Below are positions 1 to 8,270 of a stretch of 64,000 nt of DNA, piece by piece. The stretch covers positions 1-64,000 of the forward strand of contig DASVQP010000070.1 in NCBI GenBank assembly GCA_036389135.1, in the 5' to 3' direction. The notes beneath the pieces were generated by a model. That model did not search any database. It was not told where the DNA came from and worked only from the letters and a program-made list of their open reading frames with translations. Numbering within the stretch: position 1 is the first letter of the stretch; each line of letters opens with the position of its first letter. This stretch comes from Longimicrobium sp. (GTDB taxonomy: Bacteria > Gemmatimonadota > Gemmatimonadetes > Longimicrobiales > Longimicrobiaceae). Made by a program: the position numbers and the translations under genes.

Positions 1-130
1 CAGGGTAACGGGTTAACCCACCTGAGGCCGCTCCAGGCGCGTTGTACATGCGCCCGGGGCGGCTTTGTTGCATCTCCATCTAACACAAGCAGTTACGCGC
101 GCGTGTCAGCAGGCGCTGTCGAACCCCTAC

Positions 131-215
131 ACAGAGACACAGAGAGGGGACGGAAAGAGAAACGGAAAAGCATTTCTCAGTGCCTTTCTGTTCCCCTCCG
201 TGCCCTCTGTGTGAT
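131..215. repeat. family A hairpin repeat, copy 1
   Basis: The left arm reads ACAGAGACACAGAGAGG and the right arm is close to its reverse complement, ending CCCTCTGTGTGATG, so the unit can fold into a long interrupted hairpin. It begins 13 bases beyond the stop codon of the minus-strand gene that ends at 229. Other copies are at 3911, 11633, 25671 and (one arm only) 46725. Nothing else was recognised in bases 1-228. Confidence 0.8.
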
Positions 216-228
216 GGTTTTTCCGAAT

Positions 229-873
229 CTAGCCGCGGGCACGAGCCAGGGTGCCATTCACGGCCGCGATCCACTCGGGAGGGAAGCGGCCCGGATCGCA
301 CAGCCACTCGATGAGCGAGGGGACGGCGTACTCGATTCCGGAGCGCTCGTCCGCGACGGCGGCGACCAGGATGCCGCCCATCCCGCGCAGCCGGCGGTTC
401 CACGGCTCGCCTACAGCCGCGTCGAATGCGTCGGTGAGGGCCTGGAAGCGGGCCGGGGGGAAGTGCGCCTCGCGCATAGAGCGGAGCTCGGCCGCGCAAT
501 GGAGGAGGATGGAGTAGCGCCCGGCCGACTCCGGGAGCGCGGCGGAAAGCTCCTCGTGCAGGATGGCCAGGTGGCGCTCCAGCATCCACTGCGGCATCCC
601 GCGCGACGACAGGACGCCGCCCAGCCACTTCACCTGCTCCACCGCGACGTCCGGCGTCAGGTCGACCAGGGTGGCGAGCCAGCCGCTGTCGCTCAGCGAG
701 AACTGGCGGCCGCGCGTGCCGTAGCGGTGGCCGTAGTACGGAAACTCCGCCCACGAGCGCTGCGCCGCCCGCTTGGCCGCCTTCACCTCGCGCGGGTCGC
801 TGGTGACGACGTGGTTCCCCGCCTCGGGGTTGAGGATGTTTGCTTCGTGGTAACGGATGTGCTTCGCGATCAT
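229..873 (-). CDS. conserved-looking hypothetical protein, 214 aa
   Basis: I do not recognise a family. The start at 873 is preceded by GGAGGGACCG, a strong ribosome binding site. A longer reading from 1122 would run through the neighbouring membrane-protein gene and was rejected. The protein is soluble, with no signal peptide or membrane segment. It is rich in aromatic residues near the N-terminus (FPYYGHRYGTRGRQFSLSD, about residues 43-61) and looks helical afterwards. It is the last gene of a minus-strand run (beta-lactamase-like, M23, VTT) and ends next to a family A hairpin that may terminate the transcript. Function unknown. Confidence 0.7.
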   Translation of the reverse strand: MIAKHIRYHEANILNPEAGNHVVTSDPREVKAAKRAAQRSWAEFPYYGHRYGTRGRQFSLSDSGWLATLVDLTPDVAVEQVKWLGGVLSSRGMPQWMLERHLAILHEELSAALPESAGRYSILLHCAAELRSMREAHFPPARFQALTDAFDAAVGEPWNRRLRGMGGILVAAVADERSGIEYAVPSLIEWLCDPGRFPPEWIAAVNGTLARARG

Positions 874-935
874 CGGTCCCTCCATTCTGGGTGCCGCCTT
901 CAAGCTGTACCCGGCCGCCCCCGCGCGCAACCGAT

Positions 936-1391
936 TCAGCCGAAGATCCGGTTCCACAGGTCGGGGACCATCGCCACCACCGCGAAGTGGATGAAGCGCC
1001 CCACCAGGCACGCCACCACGAAGAAGACGATGTTCATCCGCACCGCCCCCGCCGCGATCGCCATCACGTACAGCGGCGGGAGGCCCACCAGCGAGCTGCA
1101 AAAGAAGACGAGCTTCCCCCACAGCGGCCGCGCCTCCAGCTTCGCCTGCGTCGCCTCCAGCCCGCGCTGCACGCGCCCGGCGGGGAGCTTCAGCACGCCG
1201 AGCCCCACGTAGTACATCGCGATCTTCCCCACCGTCTGCCCCACCGTGGCCGCGACCACCAGCGGCAGCACGTACGACTTCGGCGAGAGCGCCACCGCGG
1301 AGAGCAGGTAGATCTCGGTGTTGACGAAGGGGACGAGCGAGCCCAGCACGCAGACGGCGAACGTGGTCAGCCAGGCGGCGACGAGCGTCAT
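936..1391 (-). CDS. VTT/DedA-like integral membrane protein, 151 aa
   Basis: This is a small multi-pass inner-membrane protein. Hydrophobic segments lie near residues 3-24, 27-50, 95-113 and 117-140. The G-x-x-x-G stretch GKIAMYYVGLGV (about 55-66) and an internal G-L-P-P-L-Y turn recall YqaA/VTT-domain (SNARE-associated, DedA-superfamily) proteins, which are implicated in lipid scrambling or envelope homeostasis. It is short for a DedA protein and fits the YqaA subgroup better. It starts 31 bases after the M23 gene stop and probably shares its transcript. Family is moderately sure; substrate unknown. Confidence 0.75.
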   Translation of the reverse strand: MTLVAAWLTTFAVCVLGSLVPFVNTEIYLLSAVALSPKSYVLPLVVAATVGQTVGKIAMYYVGLGVLKLPAGRVQRGLEATQAKLEARPLWGKLVFFCSSLVGLPPLYVMAIAAGAVRMNIVFFVVACLVGRFIHFAVVAMVPDLWNRIFG

Positions 1392-1422
1392 CGCGGGCGG
1401 TGCGGCTGGTTGCGGCGCAGGC

Positions 1423-2001
1423 TCACGGCTTCACGAGCAGGGGATACGGGTTCAGATCCCTTCCCCGCCACCAGCGGTTCGGGTCGGATACGGTGTAGAC
1501 GGCAAAGTGCAGGTGCGGGTTTCCGGCGGGCGCGTTGCCCGTGTGCCCCACGTACGCGATGACGTCTCCGGCGCGCACCAGATCGCCCTCCTTGAGGCCG
1601 GCACGGTAGCGCTGCAGGTGCGCGTAGTAGTAGATGGTGCGCCCGTCCTCGTCGCGGTGGTAGAGCGAGATCCCGCCCAGCGCGCTCGTGGCCCGCTTCA
1701 CGATCACCCCGCCCGCCGCCGCCAGCACCGGCGTGCCGTCCGGCGCGAATATGTCCACTCCCTTGTGCTTGCGCCCGCCGGAGCGCCCCGCGCCGTAGCT
1801 GTCGGCCAGGTCGCGCTCGCGCACCCCCGCCACCGGAATCACCAGCCGCGCGGCGGTGGCCGCCGGACGCAGCTCCTCGCGAGTCGCCACCCGCACCAGC
1901 AGCGTCTTCTCGGTCGCGGCCAGGTAGATGACGAGCCCCAGCAGCAGCGCCACCTCCGCCAGCGCGACGCCGATGGTGGCGCGGCGCAGGGTGATGCGCA
2001 T
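1423..2001 (-). CDS. M23 family metallopeptidase (membrane-anchored LytM-type), 192 aa
   Basis: Predicted zinc peptidase that cuts peptidoglycan cross-bridges in the periplasm. A single N-terminal membrane anchor covers residues 8-29, so the catalytic domain lies outside the cytoplasmic membrane. The M23 signatures are present: H79-x-x-x-D83 in HKGVD, H128 in YAHLQ and the H163-x-H165 pair in HLHF, giving a complete zinc site. Length is normal for a minimal M23 enzyme without LysM or coiled-coil regions. It lies 62 bases downstream of the beta-lactamase-like gene on the same strand, so the pair may act together on the wall. Confidence 0.9.
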   Translation of the reverse strand: MRITLRRATIGVALAEVALLLGLVIYLAATEKTLLVRVATREELRPAATAARLVIPVAGVRERDLADSYGAGRSGGRKHKGVDIFAPDGTPVLAAAGGVIVKRATSALGGISLYHRDEDGRTIYYYAHLQRYRAGLKEGDLVRAGDVIAYVGHTGNAPAGNPHLHFAVYTVSDPNRWWRGRDLNPYPLLVKP

Positions 2002-2063
2002 GCGCCTGCGCCGCGGCGCGGGCTCCGGGGCCGGAGCGGCTTCGGGCGGAGCGGCGTCTTCGG

Positions 2064-3014
2064 TCAGCGCGGCAACGGGGGAAGCTGCGTGGCCGGGTTG
2101 TAGTGCCGGAACACCTCGCGGCCGATGCGCGCGATCAGGAGGTTGGCGGGGTTGTCCGGCATGTACGACCGGTCCTGGTTCTCGCGCGTCATCACGCAGA
2201 CCGCCACCGGGGCCTCGGCGCCGTACAGGATGCCGCAGTCGTTGCGCGCCTGGTCCACGTCGCCCGACTTGTGCGCGGCGTCGAGGTTACCCGGCAGCCA
2301 GCGCTGCAGCTTGCCGGCGTCCTGGTTGGCGCGCAGCATCCGCAGCGCCAGCGAGTCCATGGCCGGCGACACCGCGCGCCCCTGGTGCAGCAGGGTAAAG
2401 AGGCGCGTCGTCTCGTCCGGCGTGGTGACGCCCAGGCCGTACTTCACCGAGCTGTCCATGGCGACCGAGGTGGCGCGGAGGAAGGTCTTGGAGTGGATCT
2501 TGGTGTGCGGCAGCCCCAGCGCCTCCATCTTGCTCCACACCGTGCGGATGTTGAGGCGGTCCAGGAGGAGGTTGGTGGCGGTGTTGTCGGACAGGGTGAT
2601 CATCAGCCACGCCGCGTCCTCCACCGTCAGGTTGAGACCGGACGCCATGTACTGCAGGACGCCGGAGCCGCCCACCCGGTCGCGCGCGATCATCCCGATG
2701 CGCTCGTCCAGCCGGATCGACCCCTTGTTGACCTCGTCCAGCAGCGCCACCAGGATCGCCACCTTGATCAGCGATGCCGACGGGTACGTCTCGCCGCCGC
2801 GGATGGAGAGCGTCTCGCCTGTCTTGAGGTTCGCGACGCTGACCCCCGCGACGCCCGCGTAGCCGCGCATCACAGACTCCAGCGTGCGGCGCAGCGCCGT
2901 CGTGTCGCTGCGGACGGCAGTCGGAGCCGGGCGTCCGGCGGCGGGCGCGGCGGCGGCGCAGGCCAGTGCGGCAAGCGCCAGCAGGGGTACGGCTGTGCGG
3001 AAGAGGCGGCTCAT
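2064..3014 (-). CDS. class A beta-lactamase-like serine hydrolase, 316 aa
   Basis: Exported penicillin-binding-fold hydrolase. The start at 3014 gives a normal signal peptide (residues 1-22); the longer open frame to 3419 is not supported. Active-site motifs: S81-x-x-K84 (SLIK), S142-D-N144, and K249-S-G251 in place of KTG. The omega-loop E-x-x-L-N glutamate (Glu166 of class A enzymes) is not found at the expected distance after SDN; the corresponding stretch reads KTFLRATSVAMD. Many chromosomal members of this fold are annotated as beta-lactamase on similarity alone, so a peptidase or esterase role is possible. It heads a minus-strand run with an M23 peptidase. Confidence 0.85.
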   Translation of the reverse strand: MSRLFRTAVPLLALAALACAAAAPAAGRPAPTAVRSDTTALRRTLESVMRGYAGVAGVSVANLKTGETLSIRGGETYPSASLIKVAILVALLDEVNKGSIRLDERIGMIARDRVGGSGVLQYMASGLNLTVEDAAWLMITLSDNTATNLLLDRLNIRTVWSKMEALGLPHTKIHSKTFLRATSVAMDSSVKYGLGVTTPDETTRLFTLLHQGRAVSPAMDSLALRMLRANQDAGKLQRWLPGNLDAAHKSGDVDQARNDCGILYGAEAPVAVCVMTRENQDRSYMPDNPANLLIARIGREVFRHYNPATQLPPLPR

Positions 3015-3346
3015 GGCGGATGCGTCGGGATGGGCGGGGGGATGGTCTTCCGCAGTATGGGGCGGGGCGCGCGCGTTGTCCATCAGCGGCCAGCGCGGGG
3101 CGGAAACGGCCGGATGGACGGATTTCCGCAAGTCGTTGGAACGCATCGGCTTAGTGTTCGGGGGCCGGAACGGCGGGGCACGAGGTTGTTGACGCGGGGG
3201 GTGCAGGGGGGGTATCATGCCCCCCACTTCACACCCTTGATCGACTCCGCTTCGGCGCCGCCGCGGCCCTCCCCTAGCAAGGGGATGCCACCCGGTGGGA
3301 TGGTCCCCGCGCCGATCCGCTTTCACCCGCGTTCCCCCACATAGCT
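3015..3346. other. divergent intergenic region
   Basis: This separates the minus-strand beta-lactamase-like gene from the plus-strand NlpC gene, so promoters for both should lie here. No convincing -35/-10 pair was found. The only structure seen is a GC-rich inverted repeat around 3271-3305 (CCTCCCCTAGCAAGGGG followed by CACCCGGTGGGA). Confidence 0.5.
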
Positions 3347-3904
3347 TTGCTTCCAAGCCGCGGCAGCGCACTATTCGCCATTGCCCTGGGTCTCGTGCTG
3401 GCCCTTCCCGGCGCCGCATCGGCGCAGGAGAGCTTCCCCAGGCTGCGTGAGTTCCTGCGCGGCGAGAGTGCCCCGCGCGGCGAGGCGGATGCGAAGCGTG
3501 ACTCCGTGGTGGCGCTGGCCCGGCGGCAGATCGGCGTACGATACTCGCTGGGCGGCACCTCTCCCGAGCGCGGCTTCGACTGCAGCGGCTTCCTCCAGTA
3601 CCTGATGCGCGGCCTGAACGTGCGCCTTCCGCGCACCGCGGCCGAGCAGGCGCGCGTGGGCCAGTCGATCCCGCGGGACGTGAGCCGCATGCTTCCGGGC
3701 GACATCCTCACCTTCGGCTACGGCGGCCGCACCACGCACGTGGGGGTGTACATCGGCGGCGGGCGCTTCATCCACGCCAGCACGGGATCGCGCCGCATCG
3801 CCGAGGCGCGGCTGGACCGCTCGTCTTCGCTCGTTCGCGCATGGACGGGGGTGCGGCGGATGCTGGGGCGCAGCGACAGCACCGTAGCCGTCGCGAACCG
3901 CTGA
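3347..3904 (+). CDS. NlpC/P60 family cysteine peptidase, secreted, 185 aa
   Basis: Peptidoglycan endopeptidase of clan C40, acting in the periplasm. The TTG start at 3347 gives a clear signal peptide (residues 1-26, cleavage after ASA). The catalytic cysteine is C79 in FDCSGF, with H131 (THVGVYIG) and H143 (FIHAS) as the other triad members. PRTAAEQ before PGDIL is typical of the family. Without N-terminal SH3 or LysM domains it is a minimal enzyme. A later GTG start would cut the signal peptide in half and is unlikely. A family A hairpin begins 6 bases after the stop. Confidence 0.9.
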   Translation: MLPSRGSALFAIALGLVLALPGAASAQESFPRLREFLRGESAPRGEADAKRDSVVALARRQIGVRYSLGGTSPERGFDCSGFLQYLMRGLNVRLPRTAAEQARVGQSIPRDVSRMLPGDILTFGYGGRTTHVGVYIGGGRFIHASTGSRRIAEARLDRSSSLVRAWTGVRRMLGRSDSTVAVANR

Positions 3905-3910
3905 ACCACG

Positions 3911-4003
3911 CCTCACACAGAGACACAGAGGGTACCGCAAGAAAAAAGAAAGGTGTTTCCTCTGTGCCTTTCCGTGTTCCTCCTTTTCCTCTGTGTGAGG
4001 CTG
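3911..4003. repeat. family A hairpin repeat, copy 2
   Basis: Left arm CTCACACAGAGACACAGAGG and right arm CCTCTGTGTGAGG are inverted repeats around an A-rich then T-rich centre. The element lies between the NlpC stop and the deaminase start and could act as a terminator or an mRNA 3-prime structure. Confidence 0.85.
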
Positions 4004-4106
4004 TTGTTACGATGCCCGGCCCGCTCCCACGCTTGTGGAAGCGGGCCTTGTGCTATGCGGCGCGGCGCTTGCAATTCCAGCCGCAAACCCCTTGGAGCAA
4101 ACGACG

Positions 4107-4565
4107 TTGACCAATCCGAACGAAACCACGGCGCTGGACGAAGCGCAGGCGCAGGCGCTGATGGAGAGCGCCCGCACCGCCCGCGGCTTCGCCTACGTGC
4201 CGTACAGCCGCTTTCCCGTGGGCGCCGCGCTGCTGGCCGACGACGGCACCGTGTTCACCGGGTGCAACGTGGAGAACGCCTCGTACGGGCTCACCAACTG
4301 CGCCGAGCGCACGGCGATCTTCAAGGCCGTCTCCGAGGGGCGCACAACATTCCGCGCCATCGCGGTGGTGGGGCCGCAGGACGACCTCGCATGCGCGCCG
4401 TGCGGCGCGTGCCGCCAGGTGCTGTACGAGTTCGGCCCGGAGATGGTGCTGGTGACGCCCGCGGGGCCCAACGACCCCGGAGGCGTGCGGATGACCACCG
4501 TCGGCGCCCTCCTCCCCGGCGCCTTCGACGGGTCGGATCTCCCCGCGCTCGCGGAGGATGCGTGA
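4107..4565 (+). CDS. cdd: cytidine deaminase, 152 aa
   Basis: Hydrolytic deamination of cytidine or deoxycytidine to uridine or deoxyuridine in pyrimidine salvage. The zinc site is clear: C65-A-E67 (NCAERTA) with the proton-shuttle glutamate E67, and C99/C102 in PCGAC. Substrate contacts F-P-V-G-A-A and C-N-V-E-N are also present. The TTG at 4107 is chosen because GGAG lies 9 bases upstream and it gives the normal length of this homotetrameric family; a GTG at 4035 would add 24 unlikely residues. The stop overlaps the next start as GTGA, so the two salvage genes are translationally coupled. Confidence 0.93.
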   Translation: MTNPNETTALDEAQAQALMESARTARGFAYVPYSRFPVGAALLADDGTVFTGCNVENASYGLTNCAERTAIFKAVSEGRTTFRAIAVVGPQDDLACAPCGACRQVLYEFGPEMVLVTPAGPNDPGGVRMTTVGALLPGAFDGSDLPALAEDA

Positions 4566-5872
4566 GCAGTGTGGCGGTGCCGCTGATCGAGCGGAAGAAG
4601 AACGGCGGCGAGCTGGACCCGGACGAGATCCGCGCCCTCCTGGCCGGCTACCTGGACAGGTCGATCCCCGACTACCAGCTCGCGGCGTGGCTGATGGCCG
4701 TCTGCTGGCGCGGAATGACGGAGCGCGAGACGCTGGCGATGACGCAGGCGATGGTCGACACCGGCGCAACCCTGGAATGGGCGGACCTCGAACGTCCCAC
4801 CGTCGACAAGCACAGCACCGGCGGCGTGGGCGACAAGACCTCGCTCGTCCTGGTGCCGCTGATGGCCGAGGCGGGCGCCGCCTTCGTGAAGATGTCCGGG
4901 CGCGGGCTGGGGCACACCGGCGGCACGCTGGACAAGCTGGAGTCGATCGCCGGCTTCCGCACGGAGCTGGGGCTGGATGAGATGGGCGCCCAGGTGCGGC
5001 GGATCGGGTGCGCGCTCGTGGGCCAGAGCCCCGCCCTCGTCCCAGCCGACGGCGCGCTGTACTCGCTCCGCGACGTCACCGCGACGGTCGATTCGGTGCC
5101 GCTGATCGCCAGCAGCATCATGTCCAAGAAGCTGGCCGGCGGCGCCGGGACCATCGTGCTGGACGTGAAGTGGGGCTCCGGCGCCTTCATGACCACGCAG
5201 GAGGCCGCGCGCGAGCTCGCCGGCGCCCTGGTCCGCATCGGCCAGGGGGCCGGGCGCCGCACGCGCGCCGTCCTCTCCTCCATGCGCGAGCCGCTGGGGC
5301 GGGCCGTGGGCAACGCGCTGGAGGTGCGCGAGGCGCTCGAGACCCTCAACGGCGGCGGCCCCGCCGGCCTGTGGGCGCTCACCCTGGAGCTGGGCACGCA
5401 CCTGATGCTCCTCTCCGGCCTCGCATCCTCCGCGGACGATGCGGTGCGCACCCTCACCGCGCTGCGTGACTCGGGGGCGGCGGCGCGGCGGATGGAGATG
5501 CTGGTGGAGGCGCAGGGCGGCGACCCGCGCGTCGTCGCCCGCCCGGACCTCCTCCCCGCCGCGCCCGTCGTCCGCACCGTCGCCGCCGACGCGGACGGTT
5601 GGGTAGCGGAGGCCGAGGCGCGCGGCATCGCGGAGGCGGCACTGCACCTCGGCGCCGGACGGCTGCGCAAGGGCGACCCCGTGGATCCCGCGGTCGGTGT
5701 CGTCGTCCTCGCCCGCGTGGGTGACCGTCTGATGCCCGGGGGTCCCCTTGCCGAGGTGCACGCGCGCACCGAAGCCGCCGCCGAAGCCGCCGAAGCCCGT
5801 CTCCGCGCCGCCTTCCGCCTCTCGCCTGAAGCCGTCGCCGCGCCGGGCGAGCCGTACGAGACGGTGGGGTAA
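4562..5872 (+). CDS. deoA: thymidine/pyrimidine-nucleoside phosphorylase, 436 aa
   Basis: Phosphorolysis of pyrimidine nucleosides to base plus (deoxy)ribose-1-phosphate. The phosphate-binding motif K83-H-S-T-G-G-V-G-D-K92 and the family signature SGRGLGHTGGTLDKLE (112-127) are intact, and the length matches the family (about 430-440). The GTG start overlaps the cytidine deaminase stop. The N-terminal alpha domain and C-terminal region are complete. Thymidine phosphorylase (DeoA) and the broader Pdp enzyme cannot be told apart by eye, so the symbol is a best guess. Together with Cdd it converts cytidine toward uracil and sugar phosphate. Confidence 0.92.
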   Translation: MSSVAVPLIERKKNGGELDPDEIRALLAGYLDRSIPDYQLAAWLMAVCWRGMTERETLAMTQAMVDTGATLEWADLERPTVDKHSTGGVGDKTSLVLVPLMAEAGAAFVKMSGRGLGHTGGTLDKLESIAGFRTELGLDEMGAQVRRIGCALVGQSPALVPADGALYSLRDVTATVDSVPLIASSIMSKKLAGGAGTIVLDVKWGSGAFMTTQEAARELAGALVRIGQGAGRRTRAVLSSMREPLGRAVGNALEVREALETLNGGGPAGLWALTLELGTHLMLLSGLASSADDAVRTLTALRDSGAAARRMEMLVEAQGGDPRVVARPDLLPAAPVVRTVAADADGWVAEAEARGIAEAALHLGAGRLRKGDPVDPAVGVVVLARVGDRLMPGGPLAEVHARTEAAAEAAEARLRAAFRLSPEAVAAPGEPYETVG

Positions 5873-5895
5873 CGGGCCCTCACCCCCCCCGGCCC

Positions 5896-5946
5896 CCCTC
5901 TCCCGGTAACAGGAGAGGCTGGCGCCTCTGTTATCGAGAGAGGGGG
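5896..5946. repeat. family D hairpin repeat, copy 1
   Basis: CTCTCCCGGTAACAGGAGAGG and CCTCTGTTATCGAGAGAGG form an interrupted inverted repeat 24 bases after the phosphorylase stop. A near-identical unit is at 18357-18410, also just outside a gene. Confidence 0.8.
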
Positions 5947-5991
5947 GAGATCGCCGCCTTTCCGCGCGAGCCTTCGGGTCTCAGAAAACGC

Positions 5992-6087
5992 GTAGGGGCG
6001 CGATTTATCGCGCCCGTGCCTGACGCCGCTACGTCAGCCGCCTCTTCGCACGGATCTCGTAGGCGCAGTCCTGCGTGTCTGCCCGCC
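5992..6087 (-). repeat. family B units B3 and B2, inverted
   Basis: GTAGGGGCGCGATTTATCGC (5993-6012) is the reverse complement of the B3 unit found at 8068, 31010, 48939 and 63258. At 6058-6087 a degenerate B2 copy (GCGTGTCTGCCC) follows. The rest of 5873-6209 has no gene. Confidence 0.7.
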
Positions 6088-6209
6088 CCGCCCCCGCGAC
6101 AATCCCGGCTACCCGCACCGAAACCGTTGTGGTGAACGGCCGTATCCTGTACCGTGCCCTCTGCGCCCCTCCCCGCACGGCCCCTTTCACCGCTCGCCGG
6201 AACCCCCTC

Positions 6210-6464
6210 ATGCACCTCGCTGCCTGCGTCCTGCTCCTCATCGTGACCGTGGCCTCCGGCGTGACGGCCATCGTAAACCTGCTGATCTCGATTTCGGAAA
6301 CGGCGCCGGGAACGAGTACGTGGGCCGCGGTCACACGGGGCGCCTTCCTCAGCCGGAAGCACTTCACGGAGCGTGGCTGGAAGCTTCGCGGGCGCGCGAT
6401 CCGCTTCCAGCTCCTCACCATGGCGCTGATGGTCGTCCTCTTCCTCACCTGCTCCGAGCTCTGA
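6210..6464 (+). CDS. small two-helix membrane protein, 84 aa
   Basis: Unrecognised. From the ATG at 6210 there are two hydrophobic helices (about residues 2-25 and 63-81) separated by a basic loop of about 38 residues (LSRKHFTERGWKLRGRAIRF). The longer frame from 6075 would translate a family B repeat and was rejected. A strong bidirectional terminator follows. It has no operon partner. No function can be assigned. Confidence 0.55.
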   Translation: MHLAACVLLLIVTVASGVTAIVNLLISISETAPGTSTWAAVTRGAFLSRKHFTERGWKLRGRAIRFQLLTMALMVVLFLTCSEL

Positions 6465-6497
6465 AGGGGATTCCGACGCGACAGCGTGCGAGGAGCC

Positions 6498-6537
6498 AAA
6501 AGAAGCGGCACCGGAACGATCCGGTGCCGCTTCTTTT
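6498..6537. terminator. bidirectional rho-independent terminator
   Basis: A perfect inverted repeat AAAAGAAGCGGCACCGG / CCGGTGCCGCTTCTTTT with a six-base loop. It lies between convergent genes ending at 6464 (plus) and 6554 (minus) and can serve both. Confidence 0.92.
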
Positions 6538-6553
6538 CATCTCCTGCCGACGG

Positions 6554-7270
6554 TCAGAGTCCCTGTGGCGAGCGCACGGGCCAGGAGTCGGATGCCGGAT
6601 CTTCGTCGCGGGGCGGAGGGGAGTAGGAGCGGCGCACGTCCGGCCGATCGTAGACCGGGCGGTCGTAGGACTGGGCGCGCTCCTGCCGCTCGTACGGGCG
6701 GCGGTCCTCCGGGCTGGCGAGGAGGAAGGTCTGGAGCAGCTCGGGGGTGATGACGGTGCGGTCGTCCGCCTCTTCCCACAGGTCGCGGTGCGGCTGCTGC
6801 GGGCCGCTGCCGTGGAAGAGGTGGATCAGCACCCCCTCGTTCTTGGCCGCGCGGATCGCGGGGAGGAAATCGCTGTCGCCCGTGATGAGGATGGCGCGAG
6901 ACACTCGCTGCTTTACGGCCAGCAGCACCAGGTCCACGCCCAGGTAGATGTCCACGCGCTTCTGCTCGAAGATTGGGCGCTCGCTCTCGCGGTCGGTGCC
7001 GCGGTACTCGAGCTTCCCTTCGCGAACTTCGAAGCGGTTCAGGCGGTTGAGGGCGCTGAAGAAGCGCTTCTTCCCTTCCAGCCTCTCAAGCTCCTCGGGC
7101 GTGGGCACCGGGGAGACGTAGGGGAGGCAATGATAGTAATAGGTGCGCAGGAGGTCGTTCGGCCGGGCCAGCTCGGTGGCCAGCTTGCCGAAGTCGATCC
7201 GCGGGGAGCCGCAGTCGCGCGAGACGCGGTCGAAGTAACCGCCATCCACAAAGATCGCCGCCGCACTCAT
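6554..7270 (-). CDS. NYN-domain (PIN-like) putative ribonuclease, 238 aa
   Basis: Cytoplasmic NYN/LabA-like protein of the PIN nuclease superfamily. Conserved acidic residues are D9 (FVDGGYFD), D107 and D113 (RVDIYLGVDL) and D132/D134 (ITGDSDFLPAI), the usual metal-binding set. The C-terminal 55 residues are low-complexity and rich in Arg, Tyr, Pro and Asp (RRPYERQERAQSYDRP), possibly an RNA- or partner-binding tail. The start at 7270 has AGGA seven bases upstream. It stands alone, convergent with the small membrane gene. The family is clear; the RNA target is unknown. Confidence 0.85.
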   Translation of the reverse strand: MSAAAIFVDGGYFDRVSRDCGSPRIDFGKLATELARPNDLLRTYYYHCLPYVSPVPTPEELERLEGKKRFFSALNRLNRFEVREGKLEYRGTDRESERPIFEQKRVDIYLGVDLVLLAVKQRVSRAILITGDSDFLPAIRAAKNEGVLIHLFHGSGPQQPHRDLWEEADDRTVITPELLQTFLLASPEDRRPYERQERAQSYDRPVYDRPDVRRSYSPPPRDEDPASDSWPVRSPQGL

Positions 7271-7485
7271 AATCAATCCTTCGGTGGGGATAACGAAACC
7301 GCCCGGTCCCGCGGCGGTGAAAAGAAATAGACCCGCGGAGGCGGCCGTCATCATCCGGCGCGCCTCCGCGTCCGATGAATTTGCCACCCCCGCGAGTCGT
7401 GTCAAGTTCCATCCCCCCACCGCTTCGGAGAGGACAAAATCACTTCACCGCCCAAACTTACCAGAATCCGCCACGACTCCCGCGG

Positions 7486-7854
7486 CTAACGGATGCCGAT
7501 CAGCTCCACGTCGAACACCAGCGTCGCGTTGGGCGGAATGACGGCGCCGGCGCCCCTGGCACCGTACCCGAGCTGCGGCGGAATGACCAGACGCCGCCTG
7601 CCGCCTACCTTCATCCCCGCCACGCCCTCGTCCCAGCCGCGGATCACGGTGCCCGCGCCGAGGGGAAACTCGAACGGCTTGTTGCGGTCGCGGCTGCTGT
7701 CGAACTTGCGCCCATCGGTGAGCGTGCCGGTATAGTGCACCACCACGTGATCACCTGCGTGCGCCTCCTGGCCGCTTCCCACCGCCTCGTCGGTGTACTG
7801 GAGCCCGGAGGCGGTGGTCGTCATCGCCTCATTCGGGTTGGCTGCTTCGCTCAA
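7486..7854 (-). CDS. FKBP-type peptidyl-prolyl cis-trans isomerase, 122 aa
   Basis: Single-domain cytoplasmic prolyl isomerase of about 110 aa. Hallmarks include [16 protein letters not shown], the V-I-R-G-W-D-E-G core and [11 protein letters not shown]. The TTG at 7854 is preferred because CAGGAGA lies seven bases upstream. An ATG at 7824, ten codons in, gives the minimal domain and is the alternative. Much longer readings run into intergenic repeats. No signal peptide. It is a monocistronic folding helper with no informative neighbours. Confidence 0.9.
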   Translation of the reverse strand: MSEAANPNEAMTTTASGLQYTDEAVGSGQEAHAGDHVVVHYTGTLTDGRKFDSSRDRNKPFEFPLGAGTVIRGWDEGVAGMKVGGRRRLVIPPQLGYGARGAGAVIPPNATLVFDVELIGIR

Positions 7855-7987
7855 CGGAGTCTCTCCTGCTGCTGGTTCTGCATGGACGGCCGCGCGCCGT
7901 CCGTGGCGTGTGGGGAAGGTATGCGGCGGGGACGGGAGGGGACAGGGGAGCATGCGTGCATCGGGTGCGTGCGGCATGGCCGGCGCG

Positions 7988-8142
7988 GGGGCGGGCACGG
8001 GCAGCCACGCGGGGCGGCCCCTACGGGCTTGGGTGCAAGAAGCCAGGGTCGAGGCACGGCGGAGGGTGGGCTCGATGAATCGCGCCCCTACGGGATCCGG
8101 CACTCGCGCGGAGTTCTCCCCCTCACCCGGGGGAGGGGGCCT
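7988..8142. repeat. family B units B1 and B3 plus a family E unit
   Basis: Within the gene-free stretch 7855-8270: B1 (GGGCACGGGCAGCCACGCGG, 7992-8011, running on to CCCCTAC), B3 (GATGAATCGCGCCCCTAC, 8074-8091) and a GC-rich family E inverted repeat (TTCTCCCCCTCACCCGGGGG) from 8113. Confidence 0.75.
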
Positions 8143-8270
8143 CGGCACTCCGCCAGCGCCCGCGTGTACTTGCCCGGCGACTACCCTGGCGCACAGGTTG
8201 CAACCTCGTGCACGACCTTGTCTTCCGCGCGCGTGAACCCGCGCGCGGCCCGCACCGCAGAAGCAGCCGT

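Noticed and set aside
1440-1475. A tRNA 3-prime-end-like string (GGGTTCAGATCCC followed by CCCCGCCACCA) on the plus strand, antisense to the M23 gene end.
   Set aside because: No matching acceptor 5-prime strand, D-arm or anticodon arm lies upstream, the T-stem has a mismatch, and the coding sequence there (NPYPLL end) is plausible for M23 proteins. Treated as chance.
4035-4106. GTG at 4035 as the cytidine deaminase start.
   Set aside because: The added residues do not match the family and the TTG at 4107 has a well-placed GGAG.
6075-6209. Upstream extension of the small membrane gene from 6075.
   Set aside because: The extension translates a degenerate family B repeat and has no membrane or conserved character.
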